From positions 57,836,315-57,900,314 of the forward strand of contig CM036755.1 of assembly GCA_020796225.1 (NCBI GenBank): a DNA stretch of 64,000 bases, given 5' to 3'. The DNA is from Arion vulgaris. Taxonomy: Eukaryota; Mollusca; Gastropoda; Stylommatophora; Arionidae. The notes beneath the pieces were generated by a model. It did no database searches. It was given only the letters and a program-made list of their open reading frames with translations, and was not told the origin of the DNA. The position numbers and the translations under genes were made by a program. This document shows, piece after piece, positions 33,105 through 44,490 of this stretch (within the stretch, counting starts at the first letter, position 1; every line of letters starts with the position of its first letter).

Positions 33105-34022
33105 AATCAGTACAGACCTCGAGGGGAAGAAATCAGTGCAGACCTCGACGGGAAGAAATCAGTGCAGACCTCGACGGGAAGAAATCAGTGCAGACCTCGA
33201 GGGGAAGAAATCAGTGCAGACCTCGAGGGGAAGAAATCAGTGCAGACCTCGAGGGGAAGAAATCAGTGCAGACCTCGAGGGGAAGAAATCAGTGCAGACC
33301 TCGACGGAAAGAAATCAGTGCAGACCTCGACGGGAAGAAATCAGTGCAGACCTCGACGGGAAGAAATCAGTGCAGACCTCGACGGGAAGAAATCAGTGCA
33401 GACCTCGACGCGAAGAAATCAGTGCAGACCTCGAGGGGAAGAAATCAGTGCAGACCTCGACGGGAAGAAATCAGTGCAGACCTCGACGGGAAGAAATCAG
33501 TGCAGACCTCGAGGGGAAGAAATCAGTGCAGACCTCGAGGGGAAGAAATCAGTGCAGACCTCGACGGGAAGAAATCAGTGCAGACCTCGACGGGAAGAAA
33601 TCAGTGCAGACCTCGAGGGGAAGAAATCAGTGCAGACCTCGACGGGAAGAAATCAGTGCAGACCTCGACGGGAAGAAATCAGTGCAGACCTCGACGGGAA
33701 GAAATCAGTGCAGACCTCGAGGGGAAGAAATCAGTGCAGACCTCGGCGGGAAGAAATCAGTGCAGACCTCGACGGGAAGAAATCAGTGCAGACCTCGACG
33801 GGAAGAAATCAGTGCAGACCTCGACGGGAAGAAATCAGTGCAGACCTCGACGGGAAGAAATCAGTGCAGACCTCGACGGGAAGAAATCAGTGCAGACCTC
33901 GACGGGAAGAAATCAGTGCAGACCTCGACGGGAAGAAATCAGTGCAGACCTCGACGGGAAGAAATCAGTGCAGACCTCGACGGGAAGAAATCAGTGCAGA
34001 CCTCGACGGGAAGAAATCAGTG
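33105..34022. repeat. 26-bp minisatellite, about 35 units, open in all three + frames
   Basis: The unit is gacctcgacgggaagaaatc plus agtgca. The main variant has gagggg for gacggg. Because 26 leaves remainder 2 on division by 3, each + frame cycles through the same 26-residue peptide (EEISADLDGKKSVQTS and NQCRPRR) and none contains a stop, giving open stretches of up to about 380 codons. GC content (54 %) is well above the surroundings. It is intronic to the CUB gene. Confidence 0.95.
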
Positions 34023-34647
34023 AAAGAAGAAGTGAAATTTTAAAAAGCGTGGACACTGATTAAGGAAAAGAAAGTCTGGAAAGAGAGAAACACTTTTTGC
34101 AAGGAACCCAACAGAGAATATTGCTCCCCGTCGTGAAGTATAACAATATATATATATATACCAGGAATTGAGATATGAGTATACGGATGGGTGAAAGGAG
34201 AGAGATGGGTGTCGATATTGGTATATCCCGACAAGAACGACATACCAAATATGCAAAAATATTGAATTAATCAACATCAAACATGCGTGTTGGGCCGCTG
34301 GACGCTTCTGGATTTGTTGGGGCGGAGATTAGAGCACCTATGGATATGTCCGGAATGCCATGATGATAGTCCTCTGATGACTGAAAAGAAACTATTTGGA
34401 AGGTAAAGCTGCGAGGCAGAAGAGAGGGCAACCATCGATTTTATAGAACTCTTGCAGACATTTGTTGTATCTCGTATTGTTAATAAAAGGATATATATTT
34501 ATAAAGCTAATTTTTGTTATATTTAGTTGAACTATTGGATTTTAAAAATGCTATTGAATGACTGTAGTTGATGGCTACGTCCTTTAGGTTATGCCACGAT
34601 TTTCATTTTTCATTCATTGAATGATTTGTTACCGTATTTACTGGCAG

Positions 34648-34838
34648 CTGTGCAGGTTCAGACTCTGTGACCGTATACGTTTACATCAATGGAAGAATGG
34701 AAGAGATCAAAACCTGGTGTGGGCGGAAGTTGCCTCCTATGCTCATGTCCAATCAACACACGATGACAGTTGAATTTCGCAGCTATCATTCATCTGATTC
34801 TGTTACTGGATTCAAAGCAGAGTTCAGTTTCGTTACAA
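34648..34838 (+). CDS. sol-1: SOL-1-like CUB protein, exon encoding second half of CUB domain 1
   Basis: The acceptor tttactggcag precedes 34648 and the donor gtaagt follows at 34839. The first base completes the codon left open by the 27069 exon (GA+C, Asp), and the last base opens the next (phase 1). It encodes CAGSDSVTVYVYINGRME, then TWCGRKLPPML and MTVEFRSYHSSDSVTGFKA, ending EFSFVT. The two cysteines (34649, 34718) complete the four-cysteine CUB pattern, and GFKAEFSF is the typical closing strand. The intron before it is about 7.4 kb. Confidence 0.88.
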
Positions 34839-34859
34839 GTAAGTACAATATTATGTGAT

Positions 34860-35189
34860 TCTGTTACTGGATTCAAGGTACAATACAGTTGAATTGCAAA
34901 TAAAGTCAACTAAGTTAAGGTAATGTCAGGGAAAAGGAAGTCAAGCAAAGTTATGTAAAGTAAAGGGAAGTAATGTGATAACTGATTAGTAGGGATCATC
35001 ATCACAGAACTCCGGACATGTCCATAGGTACACACTGATTTCCTTCCAATATCATTACCAGTATATAGCCACTAGTCACATCCGTTTAATGTTAAGTAAT
35101 CAAATATCTTGTTCATCGTCAAAGTTTCCATTTGCCACCCCCAATCTTCATCATTCTACATATCGATGTAGATTACTTTAGATTAAAGT
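34860..35189. other. intronic, unassigned
   Basis: No recognisable element. A partial echo of the exon end (gattctgttactggattcaa) recurs at 34856-34875, a short duplication of exon sequence from 34795-34814. Confidence 0.5.
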
Positions 35190-35640
35190 CAAGTCAAGTG
35201 ATGTAGGTTAGTCAAGTCAAGTGATGTAGGTTAGTCAAGTCAAGTGATGTAGGTTAGTCAAGTCAAGTGATGTAGGTTAGTCAAGTCAAGTGATGTAGGT
35301 TAGTCAAGTCAAGTGATGTAGGTTAGTCAAGTCAAGTGATGTAGGTTAGTCAAGTCAAGTGATGTAGGTTAGTCAAGTCAAGTGATGTAGGTTAGTCAAG
35401 TCAAGTGATGTAGGTTAGTCAAGTCAAGTGATGTAGGTTAGTCAAGTCAAGTGATGTAGGTTAGTCAAGTCAAGTGATGTAGGTTAGTCAAATCAAGTGA
35501 TGTAGGTTAGTAATGTCAAGTGATGTAGGTTAGTAATGTCAAGTGATGTAGGCAAGTCAAGTGATGTAGGTTAGTAATGTCAAGTGATGTAGGTTAGTAA
35601 TGTCAAGTCAAGTGATATAGGTTAATAAAGTCAAGTAATT
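35190..35640. repeat. 23-bp minisatellite, about 19 units
   Basis: The unit is agtcaagtcaagtgatgtag plus gtt. The last third has an agtaatgtcaag variant. Confidence 0.96.
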
Positions 35641-36630
35641 CAAAATACGGAAAACACCATCAAGTATACTCTTCAACATCTGTTTGTGAAGAGTGAGCAC
35701 ATGCCAGTCTGCCAGGGGCAATACGAAGTTGTCCAGTAGCCAATACCGATTCTTAGATCATGTAAGAACGGCAACTCATTCGTCTTTGAGTAATGTGATC
35801 TACAGACGACAAATTGACTTCATTGCACTTGGTCTTACCCTAAATGGTTTGGTCCCTCTCTGCAGAAATGGCATCCCAACTTCGGATAATATTTCACAGA
35901 TCACGAACCATGTTATTCCGACAACAGTCATTGGGATCTGTGGTGGAAAATGTTCTCGTGAACCGAACGGTGCAGTCCGTATTCTAAACCACACTCTTAT
36001 AAACACAAGGTTCACCTTAAAGTCAAGCTTAGCCACAGAGACCCCGATACTTTAATAAATGAGGGACTTCAAAAACTGCCAAACCTTTCAAAGACACATA
36101 GCTATTAGCTAGTAATCAGGAAGTGCGCATATAGAATGAATATAACCAGCGAGCCATGAGAATCATCAGCATATATCTTATCCATCTCCGTCGTGCAGTC
36201 AGCTATGTAAACCAATAATCAATCTACATTATTAATGGTTTTATGTTCAAGTCAAAGGTAAAAATCAAATGTCAAAGATATTGATTGGTTCCCTAATGGT
36301 ATTTATTATTCACGCTCTATGGAGAGCGTAGATGAGAATCTAGAACTAATGATGTGGTGCAGAGTGTATCCCTCAGGGCGTATCCCTCAGGGCGTCTGAA
36401 TATTATCTTCTCACATGAATATCATTACGTGGTAATCAAATGAGATTACGTTACAGTTCTTGATAATCATGTCAAGCAACCTAGATAAATGTATCCACTT
36501 TAAGCAACTGGTAAAATGTATTCAGATCATTGGTGCTTAAATTTGAACAGTGGGGGTACCATGAATATGCGTTCAAATCTGCAGTCAGAGAATAGTGCTG
36601 CGTGCTTCATACATTTTACAACATTTTTTG
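35641..36630. other. intronic, unassigned
   Basis: A + frame of about 120 codons (35693-36055) has no family resemblance. Nothing else is recognised. Confidence 0.35.
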
Positions 36631-37099
36631 TTTAGTTTTAGTCGGCAGATCATCATCCCTGCACATGGAACTAACTAATCCATACGTGCTCTGATCTCCT
36701 CCACAGAATGTCTCTCAGTTTAGTTTAGTTGTCGCATCGTCATCACTTCACATTGAACCAATTATCCATAATTGCTCCGATCACCACCTTACTATGTCTC
36801 TTAGCGTGTGGCGACTAACGACACCGGTTCTTTGTTGGTTGACTATTCATCTTTGGCCCCTGGTTAGTTTTAGTCGGCAGATCATCATCCCTGCACATGG
36901 AACTAACTAATCCATAAGTGCTCTGATCTCCTCCACAGAATGTCTCTCAGTTTAGTTTAGTTGTCGCATCGTCATCACTTCACATTGAACCAATTATCCA
37001 TAATTGCTCCGATCACCACCTTACTATGTCTCTTAGCGTGTGGCGACTAACGACACCGGTTCTTTGTTGGTTGACTATTCATCTTTGGCCCCTGGTTAG
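36631..37099. repeat. 232-bp tandem duplication
   Basis: Two nearly identical copies start at ttagttttagtcggcagatc (36633 and 36865) and end in ctttggcccctggtta. Few differences are visible, so the duplication is recent. Confidence 0.93.
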
Positions 37100-37189
37100 G
37101 GTTCATTCCCCTTACATTTGCATGCAGTAATGACTTGTACAACATCTTAGGAAATATCGTCTTTCAATAAGTGAACATCAATGATCTCA

Positions 37190-37376
37190 CATCATCATCA
37201 TCAAGGTGCGTATCCTTTATAGGACGTTGCTCTCTTTACTGCACATCTGAAATTCACTCTGTCTCTTGCCAGTTCACCCACTTCGTCGATGGTCATGTTC
37301 ATGGTTTCTTTAATATCTTGTAGCCATCTTCTTTTTGGTCTGCCTCTTCGTCCATCTTCTTTTTGGTCTGCCTTTG
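37190..37376 (-). mobile_element. LINE remnant, C-terminal tail
   Basis: The minus strand reads GRPKRRWLQDIKETMNMTID followed by EVGELARDRVNFRCAVKRAT and SYKGYAP near a stop. A short duplication of the GRPKRRW coding stretch lies at 37323-37376, next to the 21-bp array. Confidence 0.8.
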
Positions 37377-37625
37377 GTACAAGTCAGGTGTATGTGGGTA
37401 CAAGTCAGGTGTATGTGGGTACAAGTCAGGTGTATGTGGGTACAAGTCAGGTGTATGTGGGTACAAGCCAGGTGTATGTGGGTACAAGCCAGGTGTATGT
37501 GGGTACAAGTCAGGTGTATGTGGGTACAAGTCAGGTGTATGTGGGTACAAGTCAGGTGTATGTGGGTACACGTCATGTGGATGCGGGTACACGTCATGTG
37601 GATGCGGGTACACGTCAGGTGTATA
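37377..37625. repeat. 21-bp minisatellite, about 12 units
   Basis: The unit is gtacaagtcaggtgtatgtgg (gtacaagtcaggtgtatgtg plus g), with acgtcatgtggatgc variants at the right. As 21 is a multiple of 3, several frames on both strands stay open (for example TSQVYVG repeats). Confidence 0.95.
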
Positions 37626-37984
37626 TCTGCCTTTATTCTTAGATTGTTTCCATTTCCACTATTTTCTCTATAAAGCATTGGCAAATACAATGTGGGCGAA
37701 TTTATTTTTGTTGAATCTTTCAATCCGCAAGTATATTTGGTCATAAACAATAATAGGGACTTTTTGTTATTGTTTGTTCTCATTTGAGAAAAGTTAACTT
37801 AGAACTTCATTTGTTTGAAAAATAAGACTGCTGAGGCCCAGGTTATATTGTTTTTTTTTTAAAAACTATTTGAGGTTAAGTAATATACGATACGTGTGTT
37901 TAGTAGGTTGCTTTTAAATATGCCACAATTGTCGGATACTCATGTCGTACATATCTAGGAATATAAGCAATGTATTCACGTTCT

Positions 37985-38170
37985 CAGCTCAAACTACACA
38001 GATCACAGAGAGCGATTAACTTGGTTGATAAGATCAAACTACACAGATCACAATAAGAGATTTACTTGGTTGATAAGATCAAACTACACAGATCACAGAG
38101 AGCGATTAACTTGGTTGATAAGATCAAACGACACAGATCACAATAAGAGATTTACTTGGTTGATAAGAGC
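37985..38170. repeat. 45-bp minisatellite, 4 units
   Basis: Units alternate gatcacagagagcgattaac and gatcacaataagagatttac, followed by ttggttgataagatcaaact, so the order is ABAB. Confidence 0.93.
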
Positions 38171-38584
38171 GAACGTAAAGAAGAAAGAAGCTTCCTTATT
38201 CACCATATGATATTAGGTTTGATGGAAGATTGCGTAATACATTCAAACACGCAGGCTATTATTTCCACTTACATCAAAGAATAGAATTCTTTATGATCTT
38301 CAAAAGTTGGAGGTTCGGTATTAGTGGCGAAATAATCAATTATGAAAAGTTAAGTGGCTTTTATTGATTCCATATAGCTTTGAAATTTGCGGTAAAATTC
38401 GTGTATTTGTGTGTACATTGCTAGTGAATATCCCACCTTTATCACACATATCAGATTTACTAAACTTTACACAATAGTTTTGCTTTTGATTATGTCTGCA
38501 CTATTTCACTTGATGAGCTTCTATTTCTTAGATTACATTTTTTCATATCATTATTAGTTTCTCTATTCTTTAATCTTGTTTAAC
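38171..38584. other. intronic, unassigned
   Basis: AT-rich, nothing recognised. Confidence 0.4.
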
Positions 38585-39055
38585 TCACAGTGTCATGATA
38601 TGTCGATTTCACTATCCATATATTAACTCACAGTGTCATGATATGTCGATTTTACTATCCATATATTAACTCACAGTGTCATGATATGTCGATTTTACTA
38701 TCCATATATTAACTCACAGTGTCATGATATGTCGATTTTACTATCCATATATTAACTCACAGTGTCATGATATGTCGATTTTACTATCCATATGTTAACT
38801 CACAGTGTCATGATATGTCGATTTTACTATCCATATATTAACTCACAGTGTCATGATATGTCGATTTTACTATCCATATATTAACTCACAGTGTCATGAT
38901 ATGTCGATTTTACTATCCATATATTAACTCACAGTGTCATGATATGTCGATTTTACTATCCATATATTAACTCACAGTGTCATGATATGTCGATTTTACT
39001 ATCCATATATTAACTCACAGTGTCATTATATGTCGATTTTACTATCCATATATAC
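38585..39055. repeat. 43-bp minisatellite, about 11 units
   Basis: The unit contains taactcacagtgtcatgata and tgtcgattttactatccata. It is very homogeneous. Confidence 0.96.
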
Positions 39056-39120
39056 GTTTCTTGAACTTATTTCATCTTATTCACACGTACCTTGAAGCGC
39101 CGTGAATAGTTTAAAACCAC

Positions 39121-39298
39121 CAGTGGCGGCTCGTCATTAGGGACCAGTGGGGCCAGGCCCCCAAAAACAATGTGTAACATATATATATATATATATATAT
39201 TATTTTATATATTGAGTTATAACCTAACCTCAAACCATGATTTTTTTCTAAAATATGTGTCTGGCCCCACCAACAAAAATGATCACGAGCCGCCACTG
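39121..39298. mobile_element. hAT-like inverted-repeat element, copy 2
   Basis: This 178-bp element has termini cagtggcggctcgtcatt and atcacgagccgccactg. It is flanked by an exact 8-bp duplication aaaaccac (39113-39120 and 39299-39306), diagnostic of hAT-type transposition. No transposase is encoded. Confidence 0.93.
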
Positions 39299-39306
39299 AA
39301 AACCAC

Positions 39307-40500
39307 CATAGATCGGTGGGGAAAAAGGCAAGAAAGAAAGGAGTGGAAAGAGACACAGTTGGAAGGGGGGCATCGGAAAATGAACAAACAATAGCCTGGC
39401 AGAGTGTACGTTCAGACAAGAGACAGAAGTTGTTGGAGAGAAACTGCAACCAACCATCCATCGATGAGGAGAATATACAGATCAATAGCTTGCCGTCAAT
39501 TGACTAGAAGAATTAGCCTAGTCCTCCAGAGCCACTTCATTATAATTAATCTAATTTGAATTAAATTTTTACAGGCCATAAAAGCATAAAATAGAAATAT
39601 TGATTACACAATATTAACATTTCTCACAATTTTGTGTCACAATACTTAACGATATTAATAATAATTCAGACTCCAAAAGCAGTGATGCTGCATCGAAAGC
39701 GCTCGAATTAAAAATAAACAAAGTTGTTCATGGCTTGATCAGCTCTTGTTGTGGAACGGACTAGTTCACGCCCACATAGTCCACTTGTGAAAGTCTGTGT
39801 GTATGAATGATAAACACTAACTTTTGGAGTGTTCCCTCTATTTATTCTATTATTCTATTTTATTCTATTATCGTATTTTATTCTCTCTGAAATATTTGCC
39901 GTTTTTATCTTCTGATGGGTAGTACTTTTGCTATTAACCTAATTTAATTATTCCTGTTCATGAAAGAAATCTGGGAAAATGATCAAGTGTTCGAATAGCA
40001 ATATAGTTTGACAGTATTTCAAAGTATTAAATATTGAAGTGGACTGGATTTGAAAATTGGTCCCTCACAACAAAGCGTGTAAGATAGACATGCACCAGTT
40101 TGGAAACTATGACCGATAAAATTATAAATGCTTTGCTACAATGTTCCCGAACTTTCTTCTCTTTGAGAAAAGTCACCGCACGCTACTGCTACACATATTT
40201 GTTTGATCTTGGTGTATCTCTTATGAGACTGTAGTATACATAGACATGATATCGTGATTCCGTTTTTAACATGCAGACATGCGCATCTAAAAGATTGATG
40301 TACAGGTTCAATTGTATAATTCTAAATTGTATATAAATTTTAATAAGCATTAGACTATATAACAAGATTGTAAGTATCTTTGTATGTGATAGTACTAAGT
40401 AAGTACTATCGACATCGGTAAGCTAAGTTTAAGTTTTAGTTTAAATATAAAAGCTATTTTTCTTCTTTAATCAGTCTTCATCAACTATTTGTTCAAGTTC
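39307..40500. other. intronic, unassigned
   Basis: No gene or recognisable element in about 1.2 kb of AT-rich intron. Confidence 0.4.
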
Positions 40501-40504
40501 TCTG

Positions 40505-40625
40505 TTGTGTGTATGTGATTTGCTTCTTAGAGCACCAGCTCGTTGTGTCAATTACGTGCCTACAGACAACTAGGTCAACATATCCGTTTTCTATATTAAT
40601 TTTTATTTCATTTCCCATTCCTACG
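40505..40625 (-). mobile_element. degenerate SINE family B fragment
   Basis: gtgcctacagacaactaggtcaacatatcc parallels the family B block gcgcctacaagtaggccagc with substitutions. The conserved head is lost. Confidence 0.4.
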
Positions 40626-40693
40626 TTGGACACACAAACATCTGAAACTTGGGAAGTCTATCACCCCATACCCTTCACTTTTTCTTTCCAAGA

Positions 40694-41010
40694 AATACTA
40701 GCCAACCCCAACTCTGCGGGTTGCAGAACCAGGCGTAGAACAAATCTATACTAGCCAACCCCAACTCTGCTGGCTGCAGAACCAGGTGCAGAACATGTCT
40801 TTACTAGCCAACCCCAACTCTGCGGGTTGCAGAAACAGGCGTAGAACAAATCTATACTAGCCAACCCCAACTCTGCTGGCTGCAGAACCAGGTGCAGAAC
40901 ATGTCTATACTAGCCAACCCCAACTCTGCTGGTTGCAGAACCAGGCACAGAACATATATATACTAGCCAACCCCAACTCTGCGGGTTGCAGAACCAGGCA
41001 CAGAACATAT
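40694..41010. repeat. 53-bp minisatellite, 6 units
   Basis: The unit contains tactagccaaccccaactct and ggttgcagaaccaggcgtag, with gctggctgc and gcgggttgc variants. A related single stretch (gcaagttgcagaatcagacg) occurs at about 26541. Confidence 0.94.
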
Positions 41011-41207
41011 CGTGTAGACATAAATGTGCTTAAAGATTGACTCGATCTTGTTCAAAGCATTCAATGAAACTTTCAGTGTAGAGTAACATTATAAACTCTA
41101 ACTTTAATAACCTCCTCTTTTGCTTTTTTTTATTTCCAGTTTCCAAACTTTAAATTTCTTATTATTTTTTTCTTATTTCTTTTTCTTTGTTGTTTTATTT
41201 TTATCAG

Positions 41208-41246
41208 ATTTTGGCATCATTGATGGCCAACAAGATAACAGAGGAA
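41208..41246 (+). CDS. sol-1: SOL-1-like CUB protein, 39-nt linker exon
   Basis: A microexon between a strong polypyrimidine acceptor (ttttatcag) and the donor gtaagt at 41247. With the leftover A from the exon at 34648 it encodes NFGIIDGQQDNRG and leaves one base (phase 1). The start NFGI followed by a Gly/Gln stretch suits the spacer that follows a CUB domain in SOL-1-type proteins. Both boundaries are phase 1 and the length is 39, so skipping it would keep the frame. Confidence 0.75.
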
Positions 41247-41740
41247 GTAAGTGGTTTTCATTTAGTTGGTATTTATCACTTCACTGATGGGTTCCTATAA
41301 GCCGCTGGGAGCGCCACTATGTATTTGTTTTAGATTTATCTTCAAGACAATTCATTTACCTACAGAATGGCATATTACTCATAAAAATCTGTTATTAATG
41401 AAGAAAACTTCAGCTGAAATTGTACATACACATACAATGGGAAAATAGGACATCAACTGAATTCCGCCACAATTCTTTTTTCAATTCGGTTGTCAATCAG
41501 GTACTCATTTCGTACAGCAAGTTGAATATTAGAGAAAATGTTGGTACTGATAGTTTGTGAAGTAAAAAATCAATGTTTAAATTAAAGAAATAATTTGTTC
41601 TCACAACTGTACAACAATAACAGGAGGTGGTTTCTTAAGAAAATAATAATTAGAAAGTGACAGTCATGGCATTGGTATGCCACGAAGTCAAATTTCAAAC
41701 ATCTTGTGAAAACAGACCATGCTCATGAAAATTATAGAAG

Positions 41741-41901
41741 CGTAAGTGATATGTACATTATTCGAGATGAAGCGTAAGTGATATGTACATTATTCGAGAT
41801 GAAGCGTAAGTGATATGTACATTATTCGAGATGAAGCGTAAGTGATATGTACATTATTCGAGATGAAGCGTAAGTGATATGTACATTATTCGAGATGAAG
41901 C
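41741..41901. repeat. 32-bp minisatellite, 5 units
   Basis: The unit is gcgtaagtgatatgtacatt plus attcgagatgaa. Confidence 0.96.
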
Positions 41902-41973
41902 ATACAACCAGAGAAAGAAGATACGGAAAGCTTGGGTATGTGTATGTAAAAAGCCATCGGCCACTTTAACAAA

Positions 41974-42655
41974 GACAATTAATCGAAGGACAGATCTTCC
42001 ATGGACAGCTCCTCGATGGACAGCTCCTCGATGGACAGATTTTCCATGGATAGCTCCTCGATGGACAGATCTTCCATAGACATCTTCTCGATAGACAGAT
42101 CTTCCATAGACAGCTCCTAGATGGACAGATCGTCCATAGAAAGCTCCTCGATGGACAGATCTTCCATAGACAGCTCCTCGATGGACAGATCTTCCATAGA
42201 CAGCTTCTCGACGGACAAATCGTCAATAGACAGCTCCTCGATGGACAGATCTTCCATAGACAGCTCCTCGATGGACAGATCGTCCATAGACAGCTCCTCG
42301 ATGGACAGATCTTCCATAGACAGCTCCTCGATGGACAGATCGTCCATAGACAGCTCCTCGATGGACAGATCGTCCATAGACAGCTTCTCGATGGACACCT
42401 TTTCGATAGACAAATCTTCGATGGACAGCTCTTTGATGGACAGTTCTTCAGTGGACATCTCTCCAGTGGACACCTCTTCAATGTACAGCTCTTCCATGGA
42501 CAGCTCTTTGTTGGACAACTCGTCATTGGACAGCTCTTCAATGGACAGCTCTTCAATATACAGCTCTTCCATGGACAGCTCTTTGTTGGACAGCTCTTCA
42601 ATGGACAGCTCTTCAATGGACAGCTCTTCAATGGACAGCTTTTCAATTGGCAGTA
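41974..42655. repeat. 15/30-bp minisatellite, about 45 half-units
   Basis: The 15-bp half-unit is gacagctcctcgatg, often paired with gacagatcttccata. The last third uses gacagctcttcaatg. Because 15 is a multiple of 3, several frames on both strands are open (SSMDRSSID on +, IEELSMEDLS on -). No splice or domain evidence makes it coding. Confidence 0.95.
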
Positions 42656-42726
42656 ATTAGAAGTAGAAGACAAAACATGTCAACGTAAACCAGAAGAAGA
42701 ATGATGGAAATTGAAATGAAAAAGTA

Positions 42727-42846
42727 TGGACTGACATGATATGCCACTGATAGAGTATGGACTGACATGATATGCCACTGATAGAGTATGGACTGACATG
42801 ATATGCCACTGATAGAGTATGGACTGACATGATATGCCACTGATAG
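42727..42846. repeat. 31-bp minisatellite, 4 units
   Basis: The unit contains gagtatggactgacatgata and tgccactgata. Confidence 0.96.
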
Positions 42847-43035
42847 AAAGACGACAGACTGGCTGCAACGGATTCACATTTGAATGTTCTATGTCAACAA
42901 ATGGAGCAAAAAGAAGGAGAAATATATATATTATCAGCTCAAGAGTAAATAACAATGCAAGATTGACTTCTCATTGGTTACAACAAAACTTTGTTACAAT
43001 CTCTTCAAATAAGGTAACGATAATGTATTTATAAT

Positions 43036-43225
43036 AAGAGCACAAGCAGATTACCAACAGACAGTGCGCTTATAATAAGAGCACAAGCAGATTACCAACA
43101 AACAGTGCGCTTATAATAAGTGCGCAAGCAGATTACCAACAAACAGTGCGCTTATAATAAGTGCGCAAGCAGATTACCAACAAACAGTGCGCTTATAATA
43201 AGAGCACAAGCAGATTACCAACAGA
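43036..43225. repeat. 41-bp minisatellite derived from LINE coding sequence, about 5 units
   Basis: The unit contains acaagcagattaccaacaga, which matches the LINE segment coding SRLPTDS at about 6280-6300. The last unit reads on into the LINE continuation at 43225. Confidence 0.8.
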
Positions 43226-43405
43226 CAGTGTGCCTCAGAGAGCAATGCTACTACGATACAATGGATAGAAAAAAGGTCGTCCATGCAAATGATGAACTTC
43301 AGAAAAACTACTGTTAAAACACTATTTATGAAGCGCACACAAAAACCCGTTCTATAAATCTCTTTTTATCCTTACGCTGTGAAGCAAAACAGAGTTAGAG
43401 AAATG
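43226..43405 (+). mobile_element. LINE C-terminal fragment
   Basis: cagtgtgcctcagagagcaa and tgctactacgatacaatgga match the 6300-6345 region (SAPQRAMLLRYNG). It ends near 43405 in the same tail region as 6480. Stops are frequent. Confidence 0.8.
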
Positions 43406-43554
43406 AAAGAATAAGTAGGACTGTGACATATACAAAATAACTGCAGAATATATGTTGGAAAAATGTAACAGATATTAGATACAGATAAAATGTATATTGC
43501 TGTCATTGATATCAGATTTATCTTTGGAAAGTCTAAATTCACAGGTTGGGCACT

Positions 43555-43715
43555 GTTTACTTTGATCAAACCTATCACTGCTTACTTTGAGCAAGTCTAC
43601 CACTGCTTACTTTAATCAAATCTACCACTGCTTACTTTGATCAAGTATATCACTGCTTACTTTGATCAAGTATATCACTGCTTACTTTGAACAAGTATAT
43701 CACTGCTTACTTTGA
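43555..43715. repeat. 25-bp minisatellite, about 7 units
   Basis: The unit is cactgcttactttgatcaag plus tatat, with ctacc variants at the left. Confidence 0.93.
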
Positions 43716-43863
43716 GAAAGCGTATGTGAGTGTTCTCAAAGTAGAAAAGAGCATATAGAGCATATAGAGCATATATACATATAAAATCATATTCAAAGTT
43801 ACTTTAATATCATACTGCATCCGTCATACTTGTTGTTTCATGAAAACCAATCTTTTCATTTTA

Positions 43864-43980
43864 GCTCTCGCTCTCTGTCTCACTCTCTCTCTCTCTCACT
43901 CTCTCTCTCACTCTCTCTCTCTCACTCTCTCTCACTCCCTCTCTCTCTCTCTCTCCCACTCCCTCTCTCTCTCTCTCTCT
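43864..43980. repeat. CT microsatellite with ACTC interruptions
   Basis: Runs of ctctctct with periodic actc and ccact. Confidence 0.97.
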
Positions 43981-44109
43981 AAACCTATATAATATGTATT
44001 TATGTGACCAAAGTATCTGAGACAATGTTTTTAGATGTTCAAGGCTTGTAGTAATATGTCTTTATTTTCTCTTCTGTTTTGTACAGGACATTAAACACAT
44101 TTGTCGTCT

Positions 44110-44154
44110 CACATATATATATATATATATGTATACACGTGTACACTCGAGATA

Positions 44155-44208
<54 letters not shown>

Positions 44209-44245
44209 ACATGTGTACACTAGACATATCTCATATATATATATA
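44110..44245. repeat. AT microsatellite blocks in a duplicated frame
   Basis: Three (at)n runs are separated by similar gtgtacac(t/a)(c/a)gagatatctc segments. The position is about 75 bp before the acceptor at 44318. Confidence 0.93.
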
Positions 44246-44318
44246 TGTATGTGTAGACGTGTACACTAGAGATATGTTAGATAAACAATAACAATTCATG
44301 TCTACTTGATATCTTCAG

Positions 44319-44490
44319 TATGTACATTTAACTACCAGAGCTCAGTTCGAGCACAAGGTCAAATCACATCACCCAACTACAACGGACTGTATCCACGTAA
44401 TACAGAATGTCACTATTTGTTTTATGGTCGAGGTCTAGAGCGTGTTCACATTACTTTCTTAGACTTTGATGTCGACGGTTTGAATCCTAG
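44319..44490 (+). CDS. sol-1: SOL-1-like CUB protein, exon encoding first half of CUB domain 2
   Basis: The acceptor atatcttcag precedes 44319 and the donor gtagta follows at 44491 (weaker than the other donors). With the leftover A it starts with Ile and then encodes CTFNYQSSVRAQGQITSPNY, NGLYPRNTECHYLFYG and RGLERVHITFLDFDVDGLNP. Cysteines at 44321 and 44408, the SPNY.GLYP turn and the ECHY.F.G signature make this a clear CUB first half. TECHYLFYGR and FDFDV-like residues are the part that most resembles SOL-1-type proteins. It exits in phase 2, the same position and phase as the split in CUB domain 1. Confidence 0.92.

Noticed and set aside
32924..34063. A 379-codon + frame as a secreted or repetitive protein
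   Set aside because: It starts without a good ATG context in a LINE tail remnant and continues through the 26-bp array, which is open in all three frames.
35693..36055. A 120-codon + frame as an additional exon of the CUB gene
   Set aside because: It has no CUB-like cysteine pattern, and the flanking exons join in phase without it.
41974..42660. Ser/Asp-rich or Glu/Leu-rich proteins encoded on either strand
   Set aside because: The 15-bp periodic array leaves several frames open on both strands at once, which points to repeat structure and not to selection for one frame.
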